DNA of 28,524 bases from a virus. Position numbers and translations under genes: made by a program. Below are positions 15,218 to 22,610 of this stretch, piece after piece; within the stretch, counting starts at the first letter, position 1; every line of letters starts with the position of its first letter. The notes under the pieces were generated by a model, which worked only from the letters and a program-made list of their open reading frames with translations, made no database searches and was not told the DNA's origin. Location of the stretch: IMG/VR virus record IMGVR_UViG_3300032311_000368, positions 1-28,524 of that record; one strand, written 5' to 3'.

Positions 15218-16630
15218 TTACGCTGTCAAGTCGCCAGATACGATCCAAGTATTTGTATCACGCTTGATCAATGTTGCCATTGAGTAACGATCACGGAACT
15301 TGAGTCCTGGTGTATTAAGAATTGTAACTCCTGAAGCAGCAGCAATTGTTGTCTGGCCTGCTCCCTTTTGGAATACGTCGATTGAAGAACCGATATTAAA
15401 GGCAACTGAAGCATTTGTAGGAATTGTAACAGTGTTTGCTGATGCTGATTCCATTTCTACTACGTTTCCTTCATCTCCAAGTACTACTGTGTAAGAAGTT
15501 GTCTTATTGTTAAATGAAGCCAATGTTGCTGCTGTAAGTTCAGCCTTGCTTGCCTTTAGAGCAAGAGCATTTGTCATTGTTGTTGAGAAGTTTGCATCGC
15601 TACCAAGCGCTGCTGCCAACTCATTAAGTGTGTCAAGTGCTGCTGGAGCAGATGCTACAAGGTTTGAAACTGCTGTTCCTACGAACGCTGTTGTTGCTAC
15701 CTGTGTAGTGTTTGTTCCTGCTGTTGCTGTTGGAGCAGTTGGTGTACCAGTAAATGCTGGTGATGCAAGTGCTGCCTTAAGAGCGTCTGCTGTATCTACG
15801 TATGACTTAGTTGCAAGTGCTGAAGTATCAGCAATTCCGTGTACATTTGTAGTATCTGCTTCGTGTGTTGACACGGCATTGTCAGCATAAGTCTTTGTAG
15901 CAAGAGCAGATGTATCGGAGATTCCGTGTACGTTTGCTGTTGCTGAATTATGTGTTGAGATTGCTGTTCCACGGTTTGTGGCTTCAGTTGTTCCTACTGC
16001 ATCAGCATAAGCCTTTGTAGCAAGAAGTGCTGTGTCAGCAATTCCGTGTACTGCAGTTGTATCTGCATTGTGAGTATTAACTTCAGCAAGTGCTGCTGCA
16101 TCTGCCTTAGCCTGTGCTCCAGATGTTGTTTCTAGAATTGCTGTGTTTGCAATTCCATGAACATCTGTTGTATCAGAGTTATGAGTTGAGATTAATGTAT
16201 TAACACCTGATGTTGTAGCAAGTGCTCCAGTATCTGCAATTCCGTGTACTGCAAGTGTTGTACCATTGTGGCCAGATACCTGGTTTGTAACATAAGTAAC
16301 TGCATCTGCAAGTTCCTTAAGTGTATCAAGTGCTTCTGGTGCTGAGGCAATAAGGTTTGTAAGATATCCAAGAGGAATCTTTCCTGATCCATCAAGTGGT
16401 GCTACACCATTGGTTGCACCCTTTTGTGTTAGTGGGACGTAGTCATCAAGAGTACCGCCCAAGTCTTCTAAGTTCTTAAAGTAGGAGAGATCTGACCATG
16501 CATTAACGCCATCACCAATTTTGAACTGGTTGGTGTCTGTCTCGTATCCAATTTCTCCTGCTGCCAAAATTGGATCTGCTGCCGTCCATTGGGCTGCAGT
16601 TCCTCTGCGCTGTTGCATTCTAGTTGCCAT
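15218..16630 (-). CDS. Tail fibre with Mtd-like N-terminus and Ala/Thr-rich shaft
   Basis: A 470-residue fibre. The N-terminus (QQRRGTAAQW, then GEIGYETDTNQFKIGDG and WSDLSYF) matches the attachment domain found in major-tropism-determinant and many other tail fibre proteins. Residues 80-370 are a repetitive shaft with recurring (V/I)HGI(A/S)DT-ALATK-(S/A)YAD units and helical Ala-rich stretches, typical of trimeric fibres. The last 95 residues (SYTVVLGDEGNVVEM through TWIVSGDLTA) are a C-terminal beta domain also found at the end of the protein encoded at 23979-24629. The leader has a small ATCCG/CGGAT hairpin and AAAGGAGA before ATG 16630. It shares its mRNA with the Hint fibre and sulfotransferase. 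Confidence 0.85.
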   Translation of the reverse strand: MATRMQQRRGTAAQWTAADPILAAGEIGYETDTNQFKIGDGVNAWSDLSYFKNLEDLGGTLDDYVPLTQKGATNGVAPLDGSGKIPLGYLTNLIASAPEALDTLKELADAVTYVTNQVSGHNGTTLAVHGIADTGALATTSGVNTLISTHNSDTTDVHGIANTAILETTSGAQAKADAAALAEVNTHNADTTAVHGIADTALLATKAYADAVGTTEATNRGTAISTHNSATANVHGISDTSALATKTYADNAVSTHEADTTNVHGIADTSALATKSYVDTADALKAALASPAFTGTPTAPTATAGTNTTQVATTAFVGTAVSNLVASAPAALDTLNELAAALGSDANFSTTMTNALALKASKAELTAATLASFNNKTTSYTVVLGDEGNVVEMESASANTVTIPTNASVAFNIGSSIDVFQKGAGQTTIAAASGVTILNTPGLKFRDRYSMATLIKRDTNTWIVSGDLTA

Positions 16631-16645
16631 TTATATTCTCCTTTT

Positions 16646-16660
16646 ATCCGTTCTGCGGAT
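16646..16660 (-). promoter_or_regulatory. 5' leader hairpin before the 16630 fibre gene
   Basis: ATCCG and CGGAT form a 5-bp stem with a 5-nt loop directly upstream of the AAAGGAGA ribosome site. It may stabilise the mRNA or hold the ribosome site open. Confidence 0.35.
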
Positions 16661-16673
16661 GTCTTTCTGTACT

Positions 16674-16682
16674 ATTATAACA
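16674..16682 (-). promoter_or_regulatory. Extended -10 promoter before the 16630 fibre gene
   Basis: TGTTATAAT on the minus strand with an expected start near 16667, giving a leader of about 37 nt that contains the hairpin and AAAGGAGA. Confidence 0.5.
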
Positions 16683-16689
16683 TCAATTT

Positions 16690-17136
16690 TTAATTGAAGT
16701 TATCTACTGCTGAACCACCATCGAATGAATATTCCCAAGTATTTGAACTTGGAGATCCTCCATCGAGACCTGTTCCTTGCGGACTATTGAAACTTCCACC
16801 CTCACGGAATGTTGTAACAATAAATCCTGTTCCATCGATTGCTGTATCGTGGATATGCTCTGGTAGATTTAATGTGTCATCTATTGCAGCAAGTGTTACC
16901 CATCCTGCTGAAGAATAAACATTAACTCTATTTGTTAGAGAGTCTAGCCAAAGTGCACCCTCTGTTGGGTTAGAAGGAGCGGTTGCACCTGAAGCCATCT
17001 GACTTGACTTTGAATCTACATACGCCTTTGTTGCTGCATCAGAAGCAGATACTGGTGTTGCTACCTGTACTGTTCCCCCGAAAACTGCAGTTCCTGCGAC
17101 CTGTAGTCCATTTTTTACTTTGAAGTCTTTATTGAC
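16690..17136 (-). CDS. Short tail fibre/adhesin protein
   Basis: A fibre protein of about 149 residues. It opens TVNKDFKVKNGLQVAG, closely matching the N-terminus of the 703-residue fibre upstream (TVNKDFKIKNGLIVEG), so both probably dock to the same virion site. Then come ATPVSASDAATKAYVDSK and a PSNPTEGALWLDS...VYSSAGWVTL module that is widespread in phage fibres. The C-terminus is Gly/Ser-rich. The start is uncertain: a GTG at 17154 lies only 1 nt after AAAGGGG, whereas TTG codons a little downstream have normal spacing. TTG in the context TTGGCTACAGTC (near 17142) would give MATVNKDFK, aligning with the paralogue. The exact first base is approximate. Confidence 0.75.
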   Translation of the reverse strand, partial: VNKDFKVKNGLQVAGTAVFGGTVQVATPVSASDAATKAYVDSKSSQMASGATAPSNPTEGALWLDSLTNRVNVYSSAGWVTLAAIDDTLNLPEHIHDTAIDGTGFIVTTFREGGSFNSPQGTGLDGGSPSSNTWEYSFDGGSAVDNFN

Positions 17137-17177
17137 TGTAGCCAAAGTGATCACGCCCCTTTATTATTTTAATTTTG

Positions 17178-19289
17178 TTAAGCAATAAGAGTTCCAGCAA
17201 CGAATACATCTGATGATGCGTTAATTGTTGTTACCCGAATTCTTGCGTTAGCACCATCTACGTCTGCTGTAACTGTGGCAAGTGTGCCATTTGTTCCAAC
17301 AAGTGCGTATTCTGTGATAGCAATATTATTTGAAGTATCAAGTGTTAGAAGTAACTCTGAGATTTCAGTGTGTGTTCCATTCTTGATTTTTACAAGGACC
17401 TTAGCAGATCTGAAATCTGCATGTGCCCAAGAGAATGCTGTTGCTGTTGATGCTGTTGGAACTGCAACTGTTGCTGCGAATTCCTTTGCAATTGTACCCA
17501 ACTTGACTGCTAGGTATGTTGGTGATGCTGTTCCATCTCCATTTGCGATTGCTGTTGTTACAGATCCGCCAACTGCTGTAAGTGCACGAGCATTTGTGAA
17601 GTAGAGGTTTGAAGTTCCTTCTTCAATAGCGTCTGTATTAATTGCATTAACTGCTGCAGTGATTGCTCCAGAAGTTGCTGCTACTGCTCTTGCATCTGTA
17701 AAGTACTTGTTTGTTCCTTCTTCAATATCTGAAGTTGAAAGAGCATCTACGGCTGTAGTAATTGCTGAGTTACGTGCTGAGATTTCAGTTGTAATAAGTC
17801 CATCAGCATAAGTCTTTGCTGCATCACGCTTAGTTGATGCATCTGTTGCTGCTGCAGAAATTGCTTCTGACTTTGCTGTTGCAATATCAGTTGTAACTGC
17901 TGTCCGCAAAGTTGTATCTGCTGCTGTAGCAAATGCCTTTGCTGCGTCAGCCTTTGTAGTAGCATCTGTTGCTGCTGCTGAGATTGCTGCAGATTGTGCA
18001 GCATTTGCCTTGCTAGTTGCATCAGTTGCTGCTGCTGAGATTGCTGCAGATTGTGCAGCATTTGCCTTGCTAGTTGCATCAGTTGCTGCTGCAGACTGTG
18101 CAGCGTTAGCCTTTGAAGTAGCGTCTGCTGAAGCAGTTGCTTCTGCTGCAGACTGTGCTGCGTTGGCTTCTGCAACAGCGAATGCTGTAGTTGCAATTTG
18201 AGTTGTGCTTGTATCTGCTGCTGCTGTTGGGGCTGTAGGTACACCAGTTAGTGCTGGTGATGCTAGTGGAGCCTTTGTTCCAACAAGAGTTGTAAGATTT
18301 GAAACTGTGTCTGGTGAATTAGCAAGTGCTGCAGCCAATTCGTTAAGTGTATTAAGTGCTGCAGGGGCTGAATCAACAACGGCTGCGACTGCAGTTGTAA
18401 TTGCTGAGTTACGATTAGTTACTTCAGTTGATATTGCAGATGAAATAGCAGAGTTACGGTTTGTAACTTCTGTTGAGATCGCTGTATCTGTGTAACCGTT
18501 TGCTGAAGTTACTGCATCGTTAGCCTTTGTAGTAGCGTCAGATGCTGCTGCTGTTTGAGCAGCGTTAGCCTTAGTAGTTGCATCAGTTGCTGCTGCAGAC
18601 TGTGCAGCGTTAGCCTTAGTTGTAGCATCAGTTGCTGCTGCTGAGATTGCTGCAGATTGTGCAGCGTTAGCCTTTGAAGTAGCGTCTGCTGAAGCAGCGG
18701 TTGTTGCTGCTGTCTGTGCATCTGAAGCCTTTCCATCAGCATAAGACTTTGTTGCAAGAAGTGCAGTGTCTGCAATTCCATGAATATTTGTTGTATCTGA
18801 TTCGTGTGAAGAAAGTGCTGATGCTGCTGTTGCTTCTGCACCAGCCTTTGCTGCATCTGCCTTTGTAGTAGCGTCTGTTGCTGCTGATGCAATAGCCTGT
18901 GACTTTGCTGTAGCAACTTCTGCATCTGTAGCAAATGCTGTGTTAAGAGTTGTTGTAATTGTAACTCCTGCTGAACCATCAAAGTTTACTGTACCTGAAA
19001 CGTCTCCAGATAGAGCAATTGCTCTTGGTGTAGCAAGTGCAGATGCTGTTGATGCGTTACCAGTTAATGCTGCAGTAATTGTTCCTGCTGCAAAGTTACC
19101 TGATGCATCACGCTTTACTACCTTGTTTGCAACGTTAGCAGAATCTGCTCCGCCACCAGCAAGTGAAACGATGTAGTCAATGTCTGCTTGCTTCTTTGTT
19201 AGTACGTCTTGGCCACCGACTGTTGCGGATGAGCCTTCAACGATAAGACCATTCTTGATCTTAAAATCTTTATTTACTGTAGATGCCAT
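17178..19289 (-). CDS. Long Ala-rich repetitive tail fibre
   Basis: A 703-residue fibre starting MASTVNKDFKIKNGLIVEG, with AAGGAGA upstream of ATG 19289. After a short head domain (GNASTASALATPRAIALSGD), residues 130-540 are a long shaft of ATDATTKANAAQSAA-type repeats, interrupted by HESDTTNIHGIADTALLATK and by a NELAAALANSP/PLASPALTGVPTAP segment shared with the 470-residue fibre. Two NTDAIEEGTSNLYFTNARA-like motifs follow. The last 90 residues (FRSAKVLVKIKNG, then ITEYALVGTNGTLATVTAD) form a beta domain related to the C-terminus of the 148-residue protein just upstream. Heptad/hendecad-like Ala spacing suggests a trimeric coiled-coil rod. The DNA carries near-perfect tandem repeats that may change copy number. 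Confidence 0.85.
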   Translation of the reverse strand: MASTVNKDFKIKNGLIVEGSSATVGGQDVLTKKQADIDYIVSLAGGGADSANVANKVVKRDASGNFAAGTITAALTGNASTASALATPRAIALSGDVSGTVNFDGSAGVTITTTLNTAFATDAEVATAKSQAIASAATDATTKADAAKAGAEATAASALSSHESDTTNIHGIADTALLATKSYADGKASDAQTAATTAASADATSKANAAQSAAISAAATDATTKANAAQSAAATDATTKANAAQTAAASDATTKANDAVTSANGYTDTAISTEVTNRNSAISSAISTEVTNRNSAITTAVAAVVDSAPAALNTLNELAAALANSPDTVSNLTTLVGTKAPLASPALTGVPTAPTAAADTSTTQIATTAFAVAEANAAQSAAEATASADATSKANAAQSAAATDATSKANAAQSAAISAAATDATSKANAAQSAAISAAATDATTKADAAKAFATAADTTLRTAVTTDIATAKSEAISAAATDASTKRDAAKTYADGLITTEISARNSAITTAVDALSTSDIEEGTNKYFTDARAVAATSGAITAAVNAINTDAIEEGTSNLYFTNARALTAVGGSVTTAIANGDGTASPTYLAVKLGTIAKEFAATVAVPTASTATAFSWAHADFRSAKVLVKIKNGTHTEISELLLTLDTSNNIAITEYALVGTNGTLATVTADVDGANARIRVTTINASSDVFVAGTLIA
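17971..18084 (-). repeat. Perfect 57-nt tandem duplication in the fibre shaft
   Basis: Positions 17971-18027 and 18028-18084 are identical. They encode 19-residue ATDATSKANAAQ-type units. Degenerate copies continue to about 18130 and reappear near 18580-18700. Confidence 0.85.
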
Positions 19290-19305
19290 TTTTTATATCT
19301 CCTTA

Positions 19306-19752
19306 TTATGCCTTTAATCCCATACGTGCATAACGTACAGTGATTGGCTTGATCGCAGGATCTGGAGTAACTGTTAAAGTTACGGTATTTCCAGTGCGAG
19401 AGACAGTAATGGTTCCCATATTCCCATCGTTGTCGATAGTTCCAAATTCGTTAACAGATACATTTACTCCGTCAACCAAGATGGTCATTTCTGTAGCATA
19501 AAATTTATTTACGCCACCAGAATTCTTAGATATAGAGATAAGGTACTTTACCATTCTCCATTCAGTTGCATCGAAGTTATCAATTACTGATGCATTTTCA
19601 ATACCGTAGATGGTATTGTCATTATTGCCAAATACGCCTGCACGTGTTGCTTGTGCTGCTGTAGTGTCAATTAGATCTTCGTAATCTGCCTGTGATGGGC
19701 GATCACCAGTCTGGAATTTTTCTTTAAGTGCTGCGAGTGATATTTGGGCCAT
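19306..19752 (-). CDS. Tail fibre/baseplate-type protein
   Basis: A 148-residue protein. The first 35 residues (SLAALKEKFQTGDRPSQADY, then EDLIDTTAAQ) match an N-terminal module seen in many phage fibre proteins. Residues 65-148 (VKYLISISKNSG, TEMTILVDGVNVSVNEFGT, VTLTVTPDPAIKPITVRYAR) are a beta-sandwich like the C-terminal domain of the long Ala-rich fibre downstream. It is the first gene of that unit. TATAAT is 6 nt before the ATG and no ribosome site is present, so the mRNA is probably leaderless. Confidence 0.75.
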   Translation of the reverse strand: MAQISLAALKEKFQTGDRPSQADYEDLIDTTAAQATRAGVFGNNDNTIYGIENASVIDNFDATEWRMVKYLISISKNSGGVNKFYATEMTILVDGVNVSVNEFGTIDNDGNMGTITVSRTGNTVTLTVTPDPAIKPITVRYARMGLKA

Positions 19753-19758
19753 GTTGTT

Positions 19759-19767
19759 ATTATAGCA
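19759..19767 (-). promoter_or_regulatory. Extended -10 promoter, leaderless, before 19752
   Basis: TGCTATAAT on the minus strand with 6 nt (AACAAC) between the hexamer and ATG. The predicted transcript starts at or next to the ATG. Confidence 0.6.
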
Positions 19768-19774
19768 TTATTTT

Positions 19775-20032
19775 TTACAGAATATAATTGCTGTATCCAA
19801 TAATTGCTACTCCTATCGGTGCTGGATTCTGCCTTGTATATCCGTCTAAACCTATGTTAGATATACGCAGTCTGAAAGGCAAACTTTCATTTGCCAATAC
19901 TTTTCTTGGTACTGATGTTATTTCAAAGGCAATATTGTTTGCCTGATTAATTGTTAAATCTGCAACGGGATTAAGATTTATTAGTCCAACAGCAACTGCT
20001 GGGATAATTGTGGAAACAAGTCTGCTTGCCAT
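19775..20032 (-). CDS. Small structural-type protein of unknown function
   Basis: An 85-residue protein starting MASRLVSTIIPAVAVGLIN with a beta-rich C-terminus (FRLRISNIGLDGY, GVAIIGYSNYIL). The start overlaps the preceding stop as TAATG, so it is co-translated with the BppU-like protein. The N-terminal hydrophobic stretch (TIIPAVAVGLINLNPVA) is too short and polar at its end to be a certain membrane segment. A fold such as an immunoglobulin-like or baseplate domain is plausible. No family is recognised. Confidence 0.65.
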   Translation of the reverse strand: MASRLVSTIIPAVAVGLINLNPVADLTINQANNIAFEITSVPRKVLANESLPFRLRISNIGLDGYTRQNPAPIGVAIIGYSNYIL

Positions 20033-20439
20033 TAAGCCGTTCTATCAGTTACTTCTGCAATGACGTTCATAACGCCTCTGCAAACAGTCCAAACCACTAC
20101 TGGGTCTGATAACTGTACGTCAAAGATATCTCCTGTTGCTAAAAGTTTGCATTGCCCTGGTGTTAGGTATACTGTAAATTCCCCTGAAAGATCAAATGCT
20201 GTTTTTGATGGATTAGTTGAAAATAACAAAGATGCTCCACGTCTAAAATCTGCTTTGATTGAATAATCATTTGGATTAATAGCAATCTGCTTATCGTCTT
20301 CAACATAAATTCTAAATGATGCACTATCACCTTTAACAACTGTCCATCTTACAATTGGAGGGGCTGCTCCAATTTCAATCTCGCCATTAGCGTTAGTTGC
20401 CTGAGATGATGTGACTGTAGTTGTTCTTAAAGTTGGCAT
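20032..20439 (-). CDS. Baseplate upper-protein-like (BppU N-terminal type) domain protein
   Basis: A 135-residue protein with the pattern RWTVVKGDSASFRIYVEDD near the N-terminus and VWTVCRGVMNVIAEVTD at the end. The same pattern (x-x-KGD/RGD-x5-F/V then a Val-rich end strand) occurs in the proteins at 26850-27263 and 25680-26027, so the three are paralogues. It resembles the small beta-sandwich at the N-terminus of baseplate upper proteins, which anchors receptor-binding proteins. The hexamer TATAAT ends 6 nt before the ATG and there is no ribosome site, a clear leaderless arrangement. Confidence 0.6.
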   Translation of the reverse strand: MPTLRTTTVTSSQATNANGEIEIGAAPPIVRWTVVKGDSASFRIYVEDDKQIAINPNDYSIKADFRRGASLLFSTNPSKTAFDLSGEFTVYLTPGQCKLLATGDIFDVQLSDPVVVWTVCRGVMNVIAEVTDRTA

Positions 20440-20445
20440 GTTTAG

Positions 20446-20454
20446 ATTATACCA
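20446..20454 (-). promoter_or_regulatory. Extended -10 promoter, leaderless, before 20439
   Basis: TGGTATAAT on the minus strand, then CTAAAC, then ATG. I see no -35-like hexamer at normal spacing. It sits 4 nt after the stop codon of the preceding gene. Confidence 0.65.
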
Positions 20455-20457
20455 CGA

Positions 20458-20988
20458 TTACGAGAGGCCAGCAGCAAGTGCGCCCCAAGTACCATTTCCT
20501 TTTGCTTGAACTATTACTACTCCTGTAGTTGCAGCATGTCCAACAATTCCTACTGCTGCTCCTCCTGAATCGGGACGAGTCTTTGTTAATCCCCCGCCGT
20601 TGGCAACATATAAAACATCTCCTGCTAAAAATGAACTTGTGTTTACTCCTTCAACAACTCCAGCAACAACTACAACTCCATTAGAATTATTTCCAAGAGA
20701 TGTCTTTGTCAAACCTAAAATTGGTTTTGTAATTGTTGGGGTAGAAATAGCAATCTTAGTTCTTACAGTGCTATTGGCATCAACATTAGATCCTGTTGCA
20801 TAAACTGGATACCCTGCAGGAATTGTATTTCCAGTTTCATTTCTTACAAGTATCTCAAAATATGAGACACCAAGGGGTGGAAGAATTGTTTCTAATCTAT
20901 CAACAATAACTTTAATGTCATTAGTAATATCAACAGGATCAGAGTCCTCTGGATATGGGATTGAGTACTTAATTGAGTCTTTTGCCAT
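20458..20988 (-). CDS. Structural protein with fibre-like beta domain
   Basis: A 176-residue protein. Residues 1-40 (YSIPYPEDSDPVDITNDIK, VIVDRLETILPP) look like a fibre attachment segment with a short helix. The rest (FEILVRNETGNTIPAGYPV, GVVEGVNTSSFLAGDVLYVA, GIVGHAATTGVVIVQAKG) is a beta-rich domain found in many phage structural proteins and fibres. It is transcribed alone and probably leaderless, since TATAAT lies 8 nt before the ATG without a ribosome site. It diverges from the plus-strand muramidase gene. Confidence 0.65.
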   Translation of the reverse strand: MAKDSIKYSIPYPEDSDPVDITNDIKVIVDRLETILPPLGVSYFEILVRNETGNTIPAGYPVYATGSNVDANSTVRTKIAISTPTITKPILGLTKTSLGNNSNGVVVVAGVVEGVNTSSFLAGDVLYVANGGGLTKTRPDSGGAAVGIVGHAATTGVVIVQAKGNGTWGALAAGLS

Positions 20989-20996
20989 GATAAATA

Positions 20997-21005
20997 ATTA
21001 TACCA
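20997..21005 (-). promoter_or_regulatory. Extended -10 promoter, leaderless, before 20988
   Basis: TGGTATAAT on the minus strand with 8 nt between hexamer and ATG. It is back to back with the plus-strand muramidase promoter. Confidence 0.6.
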
Positions 21006-21024
21006 CGCTTAAACTTGACTTTTG

Positions 21025-21054
21025 TTGCCAAACCTAGTAAAATTATGTTATACT
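21025..21054 (+). promoter_or_regulatory. Promoter of the plus-strand muramidase gene
   Basis: TTGCCA (21025-21030), an 18-nt spacer and TATACT (21049-21054), with TG at 21046-21047 forming an extended -10. The transcript would start near 21061. Confidence 0.55.
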
Positions 21055-21063
21055 TATCAGTAG

Positions 21064-21079
21064 ACACCTAACAAGGTGT
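21064..21079 (+). promoter_or_regulatory. 5' leader hairpin of the muramidase mRNA
   Basis: ACACCT and AGGTGT form a 6-bp stem with a 4-nt loop at the predicted 5' end of the mRNA, upstream of AAGGAGG. It probably stabilises the transcript. Confidence 0.4.
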
Positions 21080-21102
21080 TATTGTTTTCTAAGGAGGAAA
21101 CT

Positions 21103-21657
21103 ATGATTAAATGGATCGAAAGAAACAAGGAAATCATCAGCATACTCAGTATTAGTCTGTTGGTTGGAACATCAATAAACGCTGCTAATGCTAATAATAC
21201 GAAAAATAATCTAAGCCTGGAACAGGCTCAGTCATCGCAAAACGCCTCGAAAGAGGTTTTTTTGGTTTCTAAGGCAAAAAGACTTGAGAGTTTTGAGAAT
21301 AAAACATCTCTAACCGATTTAGAACTAAAAGAACTTCTTAGCCTTGTTGGTTTCAAGGGCAATGATCTAGTCGTGGCTTGGGCTATTGCTAAGAAGGAGT
21401 CCAATGGACGTCCTCTGGCATTTAATGGCAATCATAAGACAGGGGACTCTTCATACGGAATGTTCCAAATCAATATGATTGACTCTCTTGGTCCTGACCG
21501 TAGAACCAAGTTTGATCTTCAGTCTAATGCTGAACTTTTCAACCCCGTCAAAAATGCAGAGATTGCATACTATATGACAAGTGGTGGAGACGACTGGTCT
21601 TCTTGGAAGGGCATTACGCCTAAGACTAAAGAGTGGATGTTAAAGTTCCCTCACTAA
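21103..21657 (+). CDS. Exported lysozyme/lytic transglycosylase-like muramidase
   Basis: A 184-residue protein on the plus strand among minus-strand fibre genes. Residues 1-30 form a signal peptide or signal anchor (ERNKE, then IISILSISLLVGTSI, then NAANA-NN as a likely cleavage site). The C-terminal domain has the SLT/lysozyme hallmarks: catalytic Glu E99 in AKKESNGRP, SYGMFQIN at 117-124 and the closing YYMTSGGDDWSSWKG. It would cut peptidoglycan glycan strands outside the membrane, either as the endolysin or as a virion-associated enzyme. ATG 21103 follows AAGGAGG at ideal spacing. A GTG 27 nt upstream is less likely because the ribosome site would then be coding. Its stop overlaps that of the convergent glycosyltransferase by 2 nt or so. 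Confidence 0.85.
   Translation: MIKWIERNKEIISILSISLLVGTSINAANANNTKNNLSLEQAQSSQNASKEVFLVSKAKRLESFENKTSLTDLELKELLSLVGFKGNDLVVAWAIAKKESNGRPLAFNGNHKTGDSSYGMFQINMIDSLGPDRRTKFDLQSNAELFNPVKNAEIAYYMTSGGDDWSSWKGITPKTKEWMLKFPH
21245..21263 (+). terminator. Terminator-like hairpin inside the muramidase gene
   Basis: CCTC-GAAA-GAGG followed by seven T residues, with AAAA just upstream that could extend the pairing. The GC stem is only 4 bp. It lies in the sense strand of codons about 48-54. Confidence 0.35.
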
Positions 21658-22610
21658 TCTCTTCTTGGTGGCATTCCAAAAGAACGATTAGAAATGAGTG
21701 CATGTGAAGAGTAGTTTGGTATAAAACTCAAGTATTTAGAAGAAATCCCAGTATGTTTAAAAAACTGCTGGGACTTTTCTATATCCACATCCAACCCACC
21801 AGACATTAGCAAAGAAAGCCTATCTGTAGACTCTTCAACATGTTTCCAATAATCATCTTTTCTATGATCTGCCCAAGGCCTTAAAGTTTTTCTTGTTATT
21901 GTTCCATCTGGTTGCCTATGAGACTGATGATGAAATACATCTCTGGTTCCAATTGAATAAATTGTCCAGCCCGCTGCAAAGGTCCTTAAGGAAAGAGAAA
22001 ATTCTTCTGTATTAAATGATTCATCTTTAGATATACCAACTTCATCGACCCATTTTTTTGGAGCCAAAAGGTAACAACATGTAGCCCAAAAAGATTTAAC
22101 CTCTTCATCTAACTCCATTTTTTTATATCCTGGAAATGTAAATCCTGGGACCAGGTCGGAATAATATTGTGCAAACATTGATGCTGTACTGCCAGTGTTT
22201 ATATTTATACTACCATTATTTGATATCTCATAATCTGCAGGGGCATACGCAATTATAAACTTGTTATTATTTTCTTTAAGTTTTTCATATCTTTCTATTG
22301 CAAGAATATCCCAATTTAAAGATGCATAGGTATGCGAGTCAAACTGAATAAAATATTCATACTCAATATCTACATTAGATGCTAAGTTCCTTGCCCAGCC
22401 AAGACCTCCTCGATATTCAGATAAATCATAGTGTAAATATCTTATTTGACTGTCTGGAATAAAAGAAAAATCAAATATTTTTAGGTCTTCTGACACCAAA
22501 GAAAAAAATAACTTATCTTTATTTTTTGCTGATTCCCATAGCGACTTTACTGTAAAATAAAACTCTGGGTCACAATAATTAACAACACTGACAACTATTT
22601 TTTCATACAT
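21654..22610 (-). CDS. GT60-like (Skp1 GlcNAc-transferase family) glycosyltransferase
   Basis: A 318-residue GT-A type transferase. The order of motifs matches the Glycosyltransferase (GlcNAc) family PF11397/GT60: SVVNYCDPEFYFTVKSLW at the start, RGGLGWARNLAS at 67-78, the metal-binding FIQFDSH with D91-S-H93 and NWD at 99-101, then WATCCYLLAPKKWVDEVG, E202/E203 in FNTEEFSLSLR, AAGWTIYS and VFHHQSHR at 225-232. Characterised members (Dictyostelium Gnt1) add GlcNAc to 4-hydroxyproline of Skp1. It starts directly after the stop of the PASTA/Hint fibre (TAAATG), so they are co-expressed. No signal or membrane segment is seen, so it acts in the cytoplasm. The acceptor is unknown. A phage fibre or cell-surface glycan is possible. 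Confidence 0.82.
   Translation of the reverse strand: MYEKIVVSVVNYCDPEFYFTVKSLWESAKNKDKLFFSLVSEDLKIFDFSFIPDSQIRYLHYDLSEYRGGLGWARNLASNVDIEYEYFIQFDSHTYASLNWDILAIERYEKLKENNNKFIIAYAPADYEISNNGSININTGSTASMFAQYYSDLVPGFTFPGYKKMELDEEVKSFWATCCYLLAPKKWVDEVGISKDESFNTEEFSLSLRTFAAGWTIYSIGTRDVFHHQSHRQPDGTITRKTLRPWADHRKDDYWKHVEESTDRLSLLMSGGLDVDIEKSQQFFKHTGISSKYLSFIPNYSSHALISNRSFGMPPRRD

Noticed and set aside
15218-16630. A diversity-generating retroelement, suggested by the Mtd-like fibre N-terminus.
   Set aside because: No reverse transcriptase, template repeat or Asn/AAY-rich variable C-terminus is seen. The N-terminal domain is common in fibres without such elements.
17940-18720. Regularly spaced repeats as a possible CRISPR array.
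   Set aside because: The repeats are in frame, code for Ala-rich fibre units and have no unique spacers or palindromic repeat structure.
17747-18982. Gln/Leu-rich frames opposite or out of phase with the Ala-rich fibre.
   Set aside because: Gln/Leu composition results from reading GCx-rich repeats in another frame. No ribosome site or family similarity.
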